Part shown: positions 21,701 through 35,506 of the stretch, in pieces
How positions within the stretch are numbered: the first letter of the stretch is position 1
How the letters are laid out: the number at the start of each line of letters is the position of its first letter
Origin: Aphidius gifuensis
Taxonomy: Eukaryota > Arthropoda > Insecta > Hymenoptera > Braconidae
Direction: 5' to 3'
Assembly (NCBI RefSeq): GCF_014905175.1
Contig: NC_057789.1
Location: forward strand, 5,642,001 to 5,706,000
DNA: 64,000 nucleotides
Notes under the pieces: generated by a model
What the model was told of the DNA's origin: nothing
The model's database searches: none
The model's input: the letters and a program-made list of their open reading frames with translations, nothing else
Position numbers and translations under genes: made by a program

Positions 21701-22590
21701 AGCCAACCAACTTCTGGTTGACTACTACGTGCAATAACAGCACCATTACCAGTATGTCGCCATACTATTGCTGGTATTCTACGTGAACTACGAAATTTAG
21801 CAACAGCCTCAAGTGTTTCATCATTAATACATGCTGGTACTAATAATTGTGGTGGATATGATGGACAAATACGATAATCTTTATTCATTTGACTAATACG
21901 CCATGAACCATGTAAATTAAATTTCATACGTTCAACTTCTGAATTAAATGTTGTTGAATAAGTTGTATTTAATTTACCAAGACGTGGATATGTTGATTTA
22001 CCCTCTTCAATTGACCATGCATAATAACCAAATGCAAATATATCTTCAATACTTTTACGTGGATATGTTACTTTGTGAAGACGTTTAAACCATTCTAAGC
22101 AATGTTCATTTGTTGTAAATGCACAGCTATTTTTATTTTTTAAAAACAAAATTATTTAACATTAATTATTTAAATTACATGTACATATATATATTTATAT
22201 TTAATTGTTATTAAAATTGGTACCAATGTTTAATATTTAAACCAATTTTTCATTATATTTTTTAAATAAATTTAACAATTACCTTACTGAACGTGCATCT
22301 TTACAGCCAATATGTAAGTAAAAAATTTCCTTAACTTCAAGTTGTTCAATAAGACCAAGTGGTATATTATAACATGCCTGGCTCAATTGTAAATAAAGAC
22401 GATAATTTGATAATGCTAATATACCATCAGATGTACGTCCAAGTGCAACAACAAATTCACCACTTAATGGTGTAAATGGCACTGTTAATGATGGATCCTC
22501 ATTTTCAAATTGAGCATGCTTTGGAAATAACTCAGATGCACGAAGATGACATATTGACTGGAGGCTAGTTGTTTCCTCGGAACTCTCCAT
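18775..22590 (-). CDS. MTMR4: Myotubularin-related phosphatidylinositol 3-phosphatase with FYVE domain (MTMR3/4 type)
   Basis: Seven coding exons: 22283-22590, 20809-22126, 20478-20725, 19867-20407, 19588-19692, 19273-19457 and 18775-19189, giving 1039 residues with every phase matching. The PH-GRAM region is at about 35-110. The phosphatase domain has the intact catalytic CX5R signature HCSDGWDRT near residue 398, so it should be active on PI3P and PI(3,5)P2 of endosomes. After an acidic low-complexity linker (about 630-800) come a short helical segment and a FYVE zinc finger near 870-935, with WVPD, RRKHHCRCCG and RVC motifs, which binds PI3P. The C-terminus is Thr-rich. The order phosphatase, coiled-coil, FYVE is that of MTMR3/MTMR4. 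ATG 22590 was chosen because it lies just inside an exon whose acceptor is at 22602-22603. A 5' UTR exon may end at 22844 (AAGCCG|GTGAGT). Confidence 0.93.
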
Positions 22591-22603
22591 CACGATCTCA
22601 ACT

Positions 22604-25600
22604 AAAATAAAAAAAAAACACACATTTGAAATGATTATTGTTTTTTTAACTCACACACTGACCTTGACATAGATATTTTTTTGCTTTTATCTAGCTAAAG
22701 GAGGCTGTGAGGGGTGTGCTAAATTCTTCCATAGACATTAAATATGGTGTCAAATAATAATAATGACAATAACAATGAATAAATTAAGTGTCAATAGTTA
22801 TTACAGTTGGGTAGTCAAAGGTCGTATTATCTTAATCACTCACCGGCTTGTATAAATATCTGTCAAACGTGACAATCACTCAGGGTCATAAATTATCCAA
22901 AATAATATTTATTCTATTTTCTTTTTTTTTTTGTTTATATTTTTCTTTCTTTCTCACTCTTTTTTTAGTAGAGTTTTTTTTTATATACACTCTAAATTGC
23001 TATTGAAAAAAAAAAGAAAAGAAAAGAAAAAAAAGAATTATTTTTAGTCCCCATTAATAAACAAAAATAAATAAATGAATTAATTTTATGTGCAATTTGT
23101 CAACATGTCTCTAATTATATATTTCACAAGGACACATCTGTATTTTATCAAACCATCATGTTTAATATTAAAAAAATAATAACAACATTTATAATAATGA
23201 AAAAAAAAAAAAAAATATTTTTCAAAAGAATAATAATAAAATATCAGCTACAATGGTATAATTATTTTTAATAACAAAAATATATGAGGAAGAGAATGAA
23301 AAAAAAAATTGCATTTCAGAGTCCAAAAGTCACTGTCAAGTATATTATTGCTAAGAAAAATATAATAATGAAAAAAATACCTAATGACATATAAATTTTG
23401 ATAAGTGTCAATACAACGTGATATCAAATGAAAAAAAAAAAAAAAGAAAAAAAAACAAAATGACAATTGGATTAATGTAATTGAAAATAAATCAATAAAA
23501 ATAAATTGAATATAAAATATATAAAAAATAGAGACTAGAGAATAGAAAATAATAAAATATTGCTAAGAAAACCGAGAGGTGATTTGTCGAATCGCCATAT
23601 CGTCCTTCAGCCTCAAGGCAAAAGACGCAATGAGCTCAAAAGAGTTGAATGGTCTCAATTTTCATCATTATAAATATCAAACAAATATAAACATTATTTT
23701 CAAAAAATTATCAATACTAAAATCCTCCTAAATTTCAATAAATTATTCAACTTTTATCATATTTTTATATACAAAAATAAACCCCTAACAATATCGACCA
23801 GATTTTACTCTTTTTTTTTTCATTAAATTAACTTTAAAACACAATAAATAAATATTACAATAAATAAAATAAAAAAACAAGTCATCAACATACACACTCA
23901 CACTCTTGTCGTCAAAGTATCAGCTACCAAAACAAAACAAAATAATAAAAAAAAAAAAAAAAAAACCAACAACTAATCTTGTGTTGTTGTTATTTAAATA
24001 TTTTTTAACAGTAACTTCTTCAGCTGGTGATTAAATATTAAATTGACGTTGTGACACCTCAGGCAATGTCCATGAACACCGTGTTTTCTTCATGAACGTT
24101 TAACATTTTATCCACAATTCATTGTTTTTATTATTATTATTGTTATTATTCACTGTTATTCAACAGACAATTTGAATTACGTCGTAAAAAACTAGGGCCA
24201 GCCCTTCAACTGTCGTTGTTGTTGTTGTTAATATTTATAAATTGTTTTTTGTTTTTGTTGATATTGTTTTTTTTTGTCAGCTACATTCACGTGAGGCAAC
24301 AAATATTATTTCTAAAATACAAATGATTAACAATAATCACAATATCAGTGACGAGACCAGTTTTCATCGCGAAATCCACACAGACGCAATTTATTTATTT
24401 ATTTTTTATTATTATTATTTTTTTTTTTTGCATCATTTTGCAAAAGGCCTAAGTTTTAATTGTTTTATTATATATTTGATTTTATGATTCTTTTAGTCAT
24501 GATGCGCTAAATTATCTTATGTTAGTCTGTACCACACACACTGGTACATATAGCTGACCACAAAAATAATATATAAAAAAAAAAATATAACGTTTTTCGA
24601 AAGGGAAACGAAAAATAAATAATAATAAAAATATAAAGACAGACTAATGAAAATAAAGGTACGAGTGACGAAGAAAAAATATTGAAAAATATATATATAC
24701 ACAACACATACACAACACAAATTTTGTTGAATAAAAAAAAAAAAAAAAAAAAACACAAAATTTACTCGTAAAAATATATCAAGTTTGTTGATATATTTAT
24801 TTGTAAATTATTGATTAATTTGAAAGCACTGTTTATCGATGACAAATAATTATATTCATTGTGTTTTATTTTTTAAATGTCAATGTAGGCGAAAATTTTT
24901 TTAATAAACGACACGATAAAAATATATCGTGAAAGCTGTTACGAAGGAAAATTCACGTATAAAGTTGACATGTAAAGTTGTGGTGGTGAAAATTTAACTG
25001 GCCAATCGGTGATCTTTATTTTTCAATATGGCGACTGTATTTAGAAGTTTTTGATTGGTTGTTTTTTTACACATACACATTTATATAATATATTATCGAG
25101 GTTCATGAATGTACAAACGACCCTGAATGCCCCTGTTCATATTTGCAAAAAAATTTTTTAGCAAAATGTTAATTATTGAATAGAAAAATAAGAAAATATA
25201 TAATTAATTAATTAATTAGTATTTAAAAATGGATAAATGTTTTATTTTGTTAAAAGAATATTTAATAATTAATATTGATATATTTAGGTAGGTTTTAATT
25301 GTTAATTATTATGTAGTTTTTTTTTAATGAGTTTTTTTTTGTCGGTGGGGCCTTATTGCAGCCGGTGCATGTTATTATTTGACTCCAATAACAAACCCCC
25401 TTTGTGGAAATGCATGTTGAGCTAGCGGAAATAGCAGAGGATCATGTGTACATTTATTTATTTATTTATATTTATTATTAATGAAAAAAAAGAAGGAGAA
25501 GGAAGCAAGAATGTTTGGGTCATGTGCAAGGGCGCCAGTAGATCTACATATAATTTTTATTTTATTTTTTATACTTGTTAAAGTTGTTATCCTCTCTCTC

Positions 25601-26358
25601 GTCTTTGACGTAATTCAAATAAATTTTTATCTTGTTGTTGTCGTTGACCGAGCGTCAGTGATAAGAATACTTGCAAATATATTACAGTTAAATATTTAAA
25701 GATGTATATTGTTGTAAAACATTTGTTTTTATCATTTGAGTAACTCTTTTTTTTTTTTCATCTTGTTTTATTTATTAAAATTTATATGAGTGATTTAAAT
25801 TATACCGCTAAAATTGGTAACGCCATTTTAGCCAGCAAAAAACAGCGCGAAATTTTAAAACTATTTTTAATAAACAAATGGTGATTATTTATAAATAAAA
25901 AAAAATAAATAGCTAATCAATTGATAATACAATTTTTGTTTTATGTAAAATTATTTTTCATTTTTTTTTTTGTTGACAGTATAATAAATAACAATACACT
26001 TGTATTTTATAATAAATGAATTTATTATTTTATTAAACGAAAATTAAATTGATGCAAGTGATTAAAAAAAAAAAAATAATTGGACACAAACTGATGGATA
26101 AATAATTGATGGTGATGATGATGATGAATATCACATTCATTCAAATATCACTTGTTTAATTATTCAAGTTTTCACTGACTATTGTTTGTTTTGCAAAATT
26201 AATTACATAATAATTACGTACAAATGATAAAAAAAAAAAAAAACAATATTAGAAAAATTATTTTTTCTATGAGTTTTAAATTTATTTTTCCTTAAGGAAA
26301 AAATAATAAAATTAAAAGTTTGTTTTAACATAAAAATTAATAAATACTTTGTATTAAT
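22604..26358. other. Intergenic region and putative 5' exon of MTMR
   Basis: A probable non-coding first exon of the phosphatase gene ends at 22844 with a strong GTGAGT donor on the minus strand. Beyond that the DNA is poly-A/T-rich. Islands of more balanced composition occur at 23570-23640, 24050-24110, 24180-24370 and 25340-25445, without recognisable coding content. A short frame in the last island (25350-25420) has no start, splice support or match. No RNA gene was found. Confidence 0.55.
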
Positions 26359-27159
26359 TTATCGCCAAAAATTTGGATTTTGTTGTAATCTTCTTTCAAA
26401 TGTTTCATACCATCCTTGAACAACAGATAATGGTACAAAATTTTCAGTTGGATTAACAACCATTTGTCCTTGTGTTATCGAAAAACTAGATACATAATTT
26501 AAAAATGATGTTATCATTTTTTGTGAAAAATCAATAAATGTATTTGATGTTGCTGTTGCAACTGCTGCTGCTTGTGGTTCAATGACACTCAATGGCTCAA
26601 CAGATATACCAATTTGTGCAACATGAGATATTTTTTCACCAAATATACTCAATTTGCTATTTTCAAATTCATGATTTTTCTTTAAATTTGATATTTTAAA
26701 TATTGCTGATGGTTTTTGATTTGATATATAACCAAGAAATTGCCAATTTGGTGGTGCATTTGGATCTGGCCAGCTAAAATAAACTAAACAAAAAATATAT
26801 AAAATTAACATTATACTCTACATTAATATTAATTTTATAATTTATTAATTACCTGCTCCACCCATTCCATCAGCAAATGGTATTGTTCCAGTTAAAAAAA
26901 CGACAATATGATTTATTGAATCAGCATCAGGAACATTTATTAAAAATTTATTTTCACTAACTTGTACAAAATCAGTTTGTACCTAAAATAAACATACAAA
27001 ATTTATTAAACAATTACTCCTTAATTTCTTGTCTTTCATAATTTATTATTATAGAAAAAAAAAAATAAATAAAAAACATATGATCCATGTTTCTACCAAA
27101 AAATGTCAGTGATAAAAATGACAACTTACCAGACGACCAGTTGCAATAATTCCAAGCAT
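26359..27159 (-). CDS. Hikeshi: Hikeshi / OPI10 family Hsp70 nuclear import carrier
   Basis: Three exons: 27130-27159 (ATG at 27159), 26853-26982 and 26359-26783, giving 194 residues, the same size as animal Hikeshi (about 197). The sequence follows the family throughout: MLGIIATGRLVQTDFVQV at the start, INHIVVFLTGTIPFADGMGG, then VYFSWPDPNAPPNWQFLGYI, KPSAIFKI, VAQIGISVEPL and the C-terminal WYETFERRLQQNPNFW. The protein carries Hsp70 into the nucleus during heat stress by binding FG-nucleoporins. The FG-contacting hydrophobic N-terminal domain and the C-terminal helix are both complete. Splice sites are canonical. Confidence 0.96.
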
Positions 27160-27426
27160 TTTGTTTTTATTTACAACGAAAAAAAAATAAAAAAAAAAAA
27201 AAAACTACAAACTCACTGATAAACTAGTATGTCAAATGTAAACAAAATATAAACCACGTGTTCGTAAATAAATTAACAAATAAATAATCGTTAAAAGAAA
27301 AAATTTATTTGCTCGACGTGCAATTATTAGAATAGACAATTATAGCATGCAGTAAACTGTCGGCACAACAGCAACCAAACGCTAGTCGAACAATCTGGAA
27401 TAATCATGAATAATCATAATGATCAT

Positions 27427-27458
27427 GAGGAGGAGGAAGAGGAGGAGCAAGAGGAGGA
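27427..27458. repeat. GGA-rich purine tract
   Basis: A run of AGG/AGA triplets (AGGAGGAGGAAGAGGAGG type) lies about 270 bases upstream of the Hikeshi ATG. It may belong to the promoter region; nothing more can be said. Confidence 0.85.
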
Positions 27459-30400
27459 TATATTTTTTTCTCTCTCGCTTGTAAGCTGCTGCCATCATTC
27501 GTAGATAAAATAAACTATAAATATAATACCGCGAAAATACAAATTTATTTTTTAACAACTAAAAAATGAAATATAAATATGAAACATTATTAATTAATTA
27601 TTAAATACACAATTAAGACTCACCAAGATGTTTGAATATTTTTTTTTCAATAATTGAGCATTGTTTTTTTTTTATGAAATATAAATTGATTGTAAAAATT
27701 AACTGGATATATTTGGAAAGAGACTTTTGGCTTTTAGAAGTCATTAAATAATTATCAACGCTTTACAAAAAAAATATAATTTTATATGAAATATATTCTT
27801 GAAAAATATAAACAAATTATTAATAACTAATTAATGAGTAATTAATAATCAAGGTCAATTACCGAATTTATCACATAAACAAGTCTGGATCCCAACTGAC
27901 CCTATGACTCGAGTAATTTTATTTTCTTGTTTTTCTTGTATTTTTCATTTTTTTTTTCAATGACTGTAATTAAAAATGTATATATATTTTCATCAAGGTT
28001 TTCACCTTGATACTCAGTTGACTCTGAATCGTCATATTTGGGTAGAATTTATCTGTGATGAGAACATCACAAGATCCATCAAATCAAATTTAAAAAAAAA
28101 AAACATGAAATTCTTTAACCTTGATTTACGCAATATTTAAAATTTATAATCAATTGATATATATATTTTAAAACAATTTTATTTATTTTATAAAATTTAG
28201 TATGTTTATTTTAAATTATATGTGGTTTTTTTTTTTTTTTTTTCTCTTTATATAAATCAACAAAATCATGTCGAATTGACTGACTGACCATGCTTCCTAA
28301 TATAGAAATAGGAAACTGGGCGGTATAGAAATGTGGAAATATACACACCACGCGTTTTGTGTCATTATGTTTTTAAATATATATATACACATTTATATTT
28401 ATGTCTTATATATACATACAAATATATATACTCAATACTATTATTATTTTAAATATTATCTTTCCACTTTAAATTACATAAAAGTTCATTTGATTATGAA
28501 AAAAAAACAAAATTGTAATTTCGATTTTATACATCAACTTGAAACAAAAAAAAAAAAGGAAAAATCATCAAAATATTGTTTATTATATTAACAGTTAGTT
28601 AAATTATTAAATAATAATTATTATCAACTTTTTTTATAATCAGGTAAAAAAATAAAGCAAAAAGAATTTTTTTTATAGCTGTAAATTCAAGTAGATTTAA
28701 ATTGTTGAATTGTTTTGATTAATTATATAGCGCAGTTTTAATAAATTAATTCCAACTTAATATTAATTAATTCATATGATTTTTATTGTCATTGTCTTCC
28801 GGATGAAAATATGACTATACAACTAAATTTATCACATTAAACTCATAAATCATGACACTCCAACAAATACATTTATTTTTTTTTTATTTTCGTTTTTTAT
28901 AATTTTTTTTATATATTCACCAGGTGTGTTAACGTGTTTTGAATTTTATATTAATAATCACGTCATCATTCTTCATTAAATTTAGAAAAAAAAAAAATAC
29001 TATTATCATATACATTAATTCAATATTTAATATTAATTTTTTCTATTATCTAACGGTTGATGATAAATTATGCAAAAAATAAATATATATAATTATTTTC
29101 GAGCAGTAAAAAATCCACCCCCATAATTTCTAGCTAACAAAAACAAAACAATTTTAAAAAGTAAAAAAAAAAAATGATAATAATAATATTTATAATTATT
29201 TTTAAAAAATATAAATAAATTTAAAAATAAATAATATTTCCATCAGGTAGTTAAAATTTCGTTAACAAAATTATCAATTCGATTGTCGTGAGGAAATTTA
29301 GGAAGAGGTTTTTGGCCTTAATAATTTAAACAATATAAAACACCAATAATAAATATAAATAAAAATATTAAGTGAGAGGAAATGAGGGGGACTCACATCA
29401 ATAGTCCTCCAGTTAATAACATTCGTATTGGTGTATTTTAAATTTTATATTTACAAGTCATCTGTATATGGATTAAACATCCATATATATACTCAGTAGT
29501 GTGTTGAATGTATAGTGAGGAATTATTTAAAAAATAAAAATAAACGAGTTAAAAAGAGGAAAAAGAAGGGAGTAAATTTGTGAGTATGTATTAGTGTTTT
29601 ACCGTGTGACATCACGCTTCATTGTTGGAGGTTTACGTCATGTTTTTAAGCTAGTCTGTGCGCGGTGCGCGAGACGCAACACACACGCGAATTAATATCA
29701 ACTTGCTATTATTTTATTTATTGTTTATTTACTTTTTTTTTTTTTTATATATATTAATTTCTTACACGCAAAACTGAGCCTACCCCACAGCGTGTCAATT
29801 GCGAAAACAAAAATGTTTCAAATACATAATTAAAAAATAAATAAACATCAATAATTATTTATAAAAAACATTTAAAAAATTTTCACAGTGAGTTTATAAA
29901 TATTGATCTAATTTATTGATTTATTATTATCATTGAGAAATTGAGTGTCGATAAGACGAGTGACATATTATTTAGTGTTCTCTTTTTTTTTTTTGGGACA
30001 ATTTTTTGTGTTTGTTGAATTTGTAAATAATTCATTTGATTTTGTTTGTAGTCAAACATTATTATAATCTGGTGAAAGAGAATGAGAGGGATATATAAGA
30101 GAGACAGAGAGAGAAGAGGTTGTCAGTGTTGTGAGTGAGGGAGATACTGAGAGAGCCAGAGAGGAATGAAAAAAGTGAGTGCTTTGTGATCGTTGTTGCA
30201 CGCGGAAGGAGTCAGTGGTGTGTGTGGTGGTGGTGATACTCCAAAGAGACACTGGCTATTATTTTTTTTATTTACTCACATTTATAATACCTATGTATTG
30301 ATTAATAATTAATTAATATTATTTTATATATGTGAGACATGGTGAAATACTCAATATAAATTGTTTTATTTTCTGGAATATATATGGATCTGTTTGTTTA

Positions 30401-30897
30401 CACTCGTCTTTCGTTCATTTTAAAAGGTACAGATAATTTAAACACATTATTATACTTGTTTACATAGATAACGTTTTTTTCCTTGTTTTTTTTTTATCTA
30501 ATCATTTTTTTATTTTTTGTATTTGTTAATCATGCCTACTGTTATTTTATAAATATTTTTTTACATCAAAAAAATGAAATAAACTATTATAATATAATTT
30601 TTAAAATTTAAATATTTTTTTTTTTTGTGTTAATTTTATTTCGTATATTTTTTTTAATATTGTTTTTACTCCGAAATGACAAGCATTTAAGATTTTTTTT
30701 TTTTTTGTAAATCGTGGGAGCATCAACTCAAAGCACCCAACAGAGATTTTTTTTTATTTTTTCTTTTTAATTTTAAATTGTGTATATATGTATTTTATAT
30801 ATATATATTTTTTTTTTCGGTGTAAAATTGTGTGGCGGTATAAAATGCCGTGTGTTGGGTTCTTTCATTTTAAATATAACGGTGTGTATAAATAAGT

Positions 30898-30960
30898 ATG
30901 AGCAATAGCGGCGCGCGAGGCTTGCTGTCGTCGAATGATTTTGCGCTTGGTGGGAGGGTG
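30898..30960 (+). CDS. Possible first coding exon of the NDRT-like gene
   Basis: A frame starting ATG AGC AAT AGC encodes MSNSGARGLLSSNDFALGG and sits in a conspicuous GC-rich island. If it ends at AGG|GTGTAC (about 30957) it is phase 0 and would splice in frame to 31913. The donor is weak, so this is tentative. Confidence 0.3.
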
Positions 30961-31912
30961 TACAATATCGATTGTTAATATTATCAGTGTTGAATTTTTT
31001 ATTTATATTATTGACAGGGTAAAATAGATGAGAGTGAAAGTTTTTACATTAAAAAATAAATATAAAACATTTTATATATATTAATATGTACTTTTAATAA
31101 TAATTATTAATTTATTTAAAAATTTTCTTTTAATTTATTTAAAAATAAATTCATAAAAAATTAGTGACAACAAATATTTCATACAGGTTTTATTATTTTT
31201 TTTTTTGAGGCATGGTTTTTATTGAGACCCTGTCAAGGTTAGTTGATGTTTGTTGTGATGATTTTAAAATAATATTTTATCGTTTTGATGATGATGCTGG
31301 TGTTGAGGTTGTTGTTGATGATGGTGATGGTGGTGGTGGAAGTGGTTGATATGACAAACAGTCAGGGCCGATGAGCATACTCTTGTTGACATTGTCAACC
31401 CACTCATTTATAAAAGAGACATTAAATAAAATTTCCATTGATCTATTTTTTATTTTATTGTATACTCACTTGAATATTAATTATACAATTAAATTATTAA
31501 TATATTATTACAAGTCTAACAATAAATTATGTTGATTTATATTATGAAAAAAAAAATTGAATTTGTTAACTGATATATTCACTGGAGCTTTATTGACTTC
31601 TTTTGTCAAGAAAATTGTCTTCTATTTTTTAAATAAATTTTCTAAATGATGATTAAAGTTGTCAGTTTTATGACTGTCAAGATGCAATTTTTATGGCTTC
31701 AATATTAATGTGTCATAATTTTTTTTTTTTTTTAATTTATACTCAAGGTCAATGGCAGTGCCACGTGTAATTTATCATTTTTTTTTTTATTTTTTTGTGT
31801 TTTAATTATCTTGTAGAATGCGTCAATACAAATGATGATGATGATGATGTGTATTTTCATGTTATTCATTCATGCATTGAATGTCATGTTATTAATAATA
31901 TTATTGTTCTAG

Positions 31913-34900
31913 GTAAATTTGATATTCGTGATGCTGTTAAATTCACAATCTGATAATTGGTCGCATGAAATGCTGACACGGGTAGAGGACTGCTCTGGGA
32001 ACAGTCCTGATGCCTGTATGATGATTGGTGACTTGGGTCAATTTATCAAAAAACTATCACAAGTCTATGACACTGGGTATTAATATTATTATTATATTTT
32101 TTTATTTATATTTAAATTCATTAATTAGTTAAAATTAAACTAGAACGCAGTGTGGATTTTTTTGCAGGATACAGGCATCAAGATTACATTGTTAATTTGA
32201 TCTTTGGATAATATTAAAATGCCGAAACGTGAAGTACTACGGCTTGTTGCTAAAAGATTTAATATTTCAAAGTATGTCACTATTTTATTTTAAATAAATC
32301 AAATTTAAATTTTCAGTTTTTATTTATTTTTTTTTTTTTTAAATGACGTTTGTTTTTGTGTGTCACTGCATTGACCTGCTTTTTTTTTTCTTTAAATATT
32401 TGATCCGGTTTTTTTTTTCTTTTTCTTTAAAATTACGCTTTTTAAATAATTATATTAAAAATATTTCCACATTGCTTTTTTGTTTTATTTTTGTTTAGAA
32501 TTGGTTTGCTGCTTGTGGCCCTGTTGGCAAGTCTGTTTTTTTTTTTTTTTTTTTAATTTTCAATAAACTTGATACTCGATAAATACATTTGCATAATTAT
32601 TTAAAAAAAAATTTAATCAATATATATTTCTATTGATTTATTTCAATCTTTATTAATGTAATAATAATAATATTTTTTTTTTATTTTAAATTTATAGAGC
32701 AACTGTACCTACGAGTAATACTCGAGCGTTGCACCATGATGGAAACGATAATCATAAAATTAGTTCACGTAAGTTACACAATAAAAAATAATTTCAATAT
32801 TATAATTACGATAATTATTTGATACAGTATACCCTTTATTACATGAATATATATTTATTTAATTTTTTTTTACAGCAGTAAGAATGGCATATGAAGTATT
32901 TTTAGGTGGATCCTGTAATCCTACAACTTGGAGAGCAGACATAGCAATACCAGCACTTCAAAAATTTGGAATAACATATTACAATCCAGTAAGTATATTA
33001 ATTTTTATCATTAATCATATTACATTAATTAATAAATTATATTATATTAATTAGCAAGTACCAGAATGGAAACCAGAATTAATTGCTGAAGAATTTGAAG
33101 CTAAAGAAAATGCAAGAGTTTTATTATTTGTTATTGATAAACAAACTCGTAATGCAGCAAGTATAATTGAAGTTGCACAATTAGCAGCATCAAGATGTCA
33201 TTCATTGGTGCTTGTTGTTTATCATTATCAAAAAGGACAAACAATATCTGGCGAAAAAATTTCTGCTCAGTTAGTTTTATTTATTTTATTTATTATTATT
33301 TAAATATTTACACCCACGTTAATGAATAAGGAAGTCATTTATTTTTTATTTTATTATAAATTTATTCAATATTTACTTTTCAGGGAATATCGCGATTTAA
33401 TGAATGGAGTTCTCGTACTCCAATATTTTATGGAAAGACAGAGGATACCAATATTTAAAAATTTATGTGGCGCACTTAATGGAACTTACAAGGTAATTCA
33501 TTAGAAAAAATATTATTTATTTATTTAAAAATAATAAACATGTATTATTAATGTATTATTAATTGTTATTATTTTATTTTAATTATTATTTTTAATTATA
33601 GATTCTTCGTGAAGCAACAAATGTACAAGATTTGAATTCGGAGGATGAAATAATGCCCACACAGTTATCCATGACCCAAAATGAAGTCGATTTAATGTAT
33701 GTATTTGTATCTCTCATTCTCTGACGTGAATTGTATTTTTTTTTTTTTAAGAATTCTTGATCTTTATGGAGATATATTTGATGATTATTTTTTATTTATT
33801 TAGCGCACTGGAAAAAATGTTTAGATCACTCGATCCGAATGACACGGGTGGAGTACGTTTGGGTGATGTGAGTAAGCAAAATTCTTATTAAATCAGATAT
33901 CTTGTTTTTCTTCTTTCTTTTTTTTATATTTATACATGGATATTTTTGCTACATCGCAGTGAGTTTAATTTTAAAAAATATTGCTTAATTTGTTGAAATT
34001 AAATTTACAGGCATGGATTGCACTTCAAACAAATGCCAAGTGCAGTGTATCATTACCAAAGATTCACAATGTCGTGAGTAATCCAGGTAATATATCATAA
34101 ACACAATAAACATTATTTAATTTTATTCCAATAAATTAAATGACTCAAATTTATCATCTTACTAAGAAAATAAAAAATATATTTTGCATGATTTCTCATC
34201 TTCCCAGAAGAAAAAAAAAAAATACAAAGGAAAACAAAAACAATTAAATTATATGCTTAAAAAAAAAAATACATCAAGAATGATTTCATCATTATTTTTC
34301 TTCTATCAGAGAATTTTATCATACTCGTTTAACATAAAAACAAGAAATATAAAAAAAATTAATCTCATTGTTGTTTATCGTTTTTGTTTTTTTGTTTAGA
34401 AAACTACAAGAGTGAAAATAATTTTATACCCAATGATGATCCAACAGATCAACAAATAAATTTTAATGAATTTTGTGATCTTGCAAGAGAATGTTCAAGA
34501 CACCCAACGAGTTATGGAACAACTTGCGAAAGTAAAATATAAAAATTTAAAAAATTTTCTAGTTTTAAAAATTATCAAGGCTATATGGCTTATAACTTGA
34601 CAAATAAAAATTCCAATATTATTTCGTAATAAAAAAAAATAATTTAAATATATTTTTAATAAAATAGATAAATAATATTTTAAATATTTTACAGATTGGA
34701 TTAATTCACATATACCTGAATCAGAAAAACGTCATTTATATATTGGCGTTGTTGATGAAGATCTGATTTGGCTTAATTCCGTTGCAGCACCATTGATAAA
34801 GTGAGTTTTAAATAACAATTTTAATAAACAATAATGTATTTGTAATAAATATTAATTGAAAAAAAATAAATGATTAACAGATCAATGGGCTTGACGTTGT

Positions 34901-35506
34901 ATCATCCCAATATGAATGATTACACAGTGGATTTATTACCTCATGAATTACAACTTATGATAAATTCACGTGTTATATTATTAATAATACCAAGTCATTC
35001 ACGTGGTATTGCTATTTCGGCATTGGCAGCGTATTTAATTGGTCTTCGTACTAAACTTGTTCTATGTGTTAAATTAATACCAAATGGTGTTACAATCTCC
35101 GGTGAACAGGTATGATTAATATTATTTTTTTTTTTTTTTAAATTTTTAAATATAATTTATACACTATTTACTTCTGGTTTGTTAGCCTTGATAATAATTA
35201 ATAAACATTATTTAATGAATTAATTTATCATTGGCATTTAATTATAAATATAAATATGTTATTTCAAAATAATTATTTATTTATATTATGATTCATGAGA
35301 AAAAAATAGATGTTATGTTTTAATAATAAAATTAAATAGTTATTATTGTTTTTTTTTTAATATAGTTGACTCCACAAGCCACGAAGGATTACAATCGTGG
35401 GAGGAATTACTTGTCAGACTATGCGACGCGCGAAGGTGTACCTGTTTTTGAGAATATTGCTGATGCATTTCAGCACGCGATGAAGCTAGTTCAAAGTCCT
35501 CATTGA
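31913..35506 (+). CDS. Nucleoside 2-deoxyribosyltransferase-like protein with EF-hand-like motif, alternative 5' exons
   Basis: The core exons are 32698-32768, 32876-32988, 33055-33269, 33384-33492, 33602-33696, 33804-33867, 34011-34086, 34400-34531, 34695-34800, 34881-35109 and 35366-35506. They can be entered from either of two upstream exons, both ending in phase 2. 32219-32271 has its own ATG (MPKREVLRLVAKRFNISK; 467 aa total). 31913-32076 continues from an upstream exon (LTRVEDCSGNSPDACMMIGD). The product contains VFLGGSCNPTTWRADIAIP and VLLFVIDKQTRNAASIIEVA, typical of the Nuc_deoxyri_tr2 fold. A loop DPNDTGGVRLGD resembles an EF-hand, and a second similar domain (RHLYIGVVDEDLIWL onwards) follows. 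Catalysis is unproven in animal members. It may correspond to Drosophila raw, but I am not sure enough to give the symbol. Confidence 0.85.

Larger units (their letters stand above)
27160..31912. other. Long intergenic and 5' regulatory region
   Basis: Upstream of Hikeshi there is a purine tract (27427-27458). The centre is AT-rich without genes. From 29580 to 30260 composition changes: CRE/ATF-like words (TGACATCAC at about 29608 and TTTACGTCAT at about 29632), a GC-rich GTGCGCGGTGCGCGAGACGC patch at about 29657-29680, then a GA-rich stretch. This looks like the promoter and leader of the downstream plus-strand gene. A GC-rich island at 30898-30960 may be its first coding exon. Confidence 0.5.

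Noticed and set aside
25350..25420. Frame in a GC-richer island (GLIAAGACYYLTPITNPLC)
   Set aside because: No start, no convincing splice sites and no family match; composition alone is not enough.
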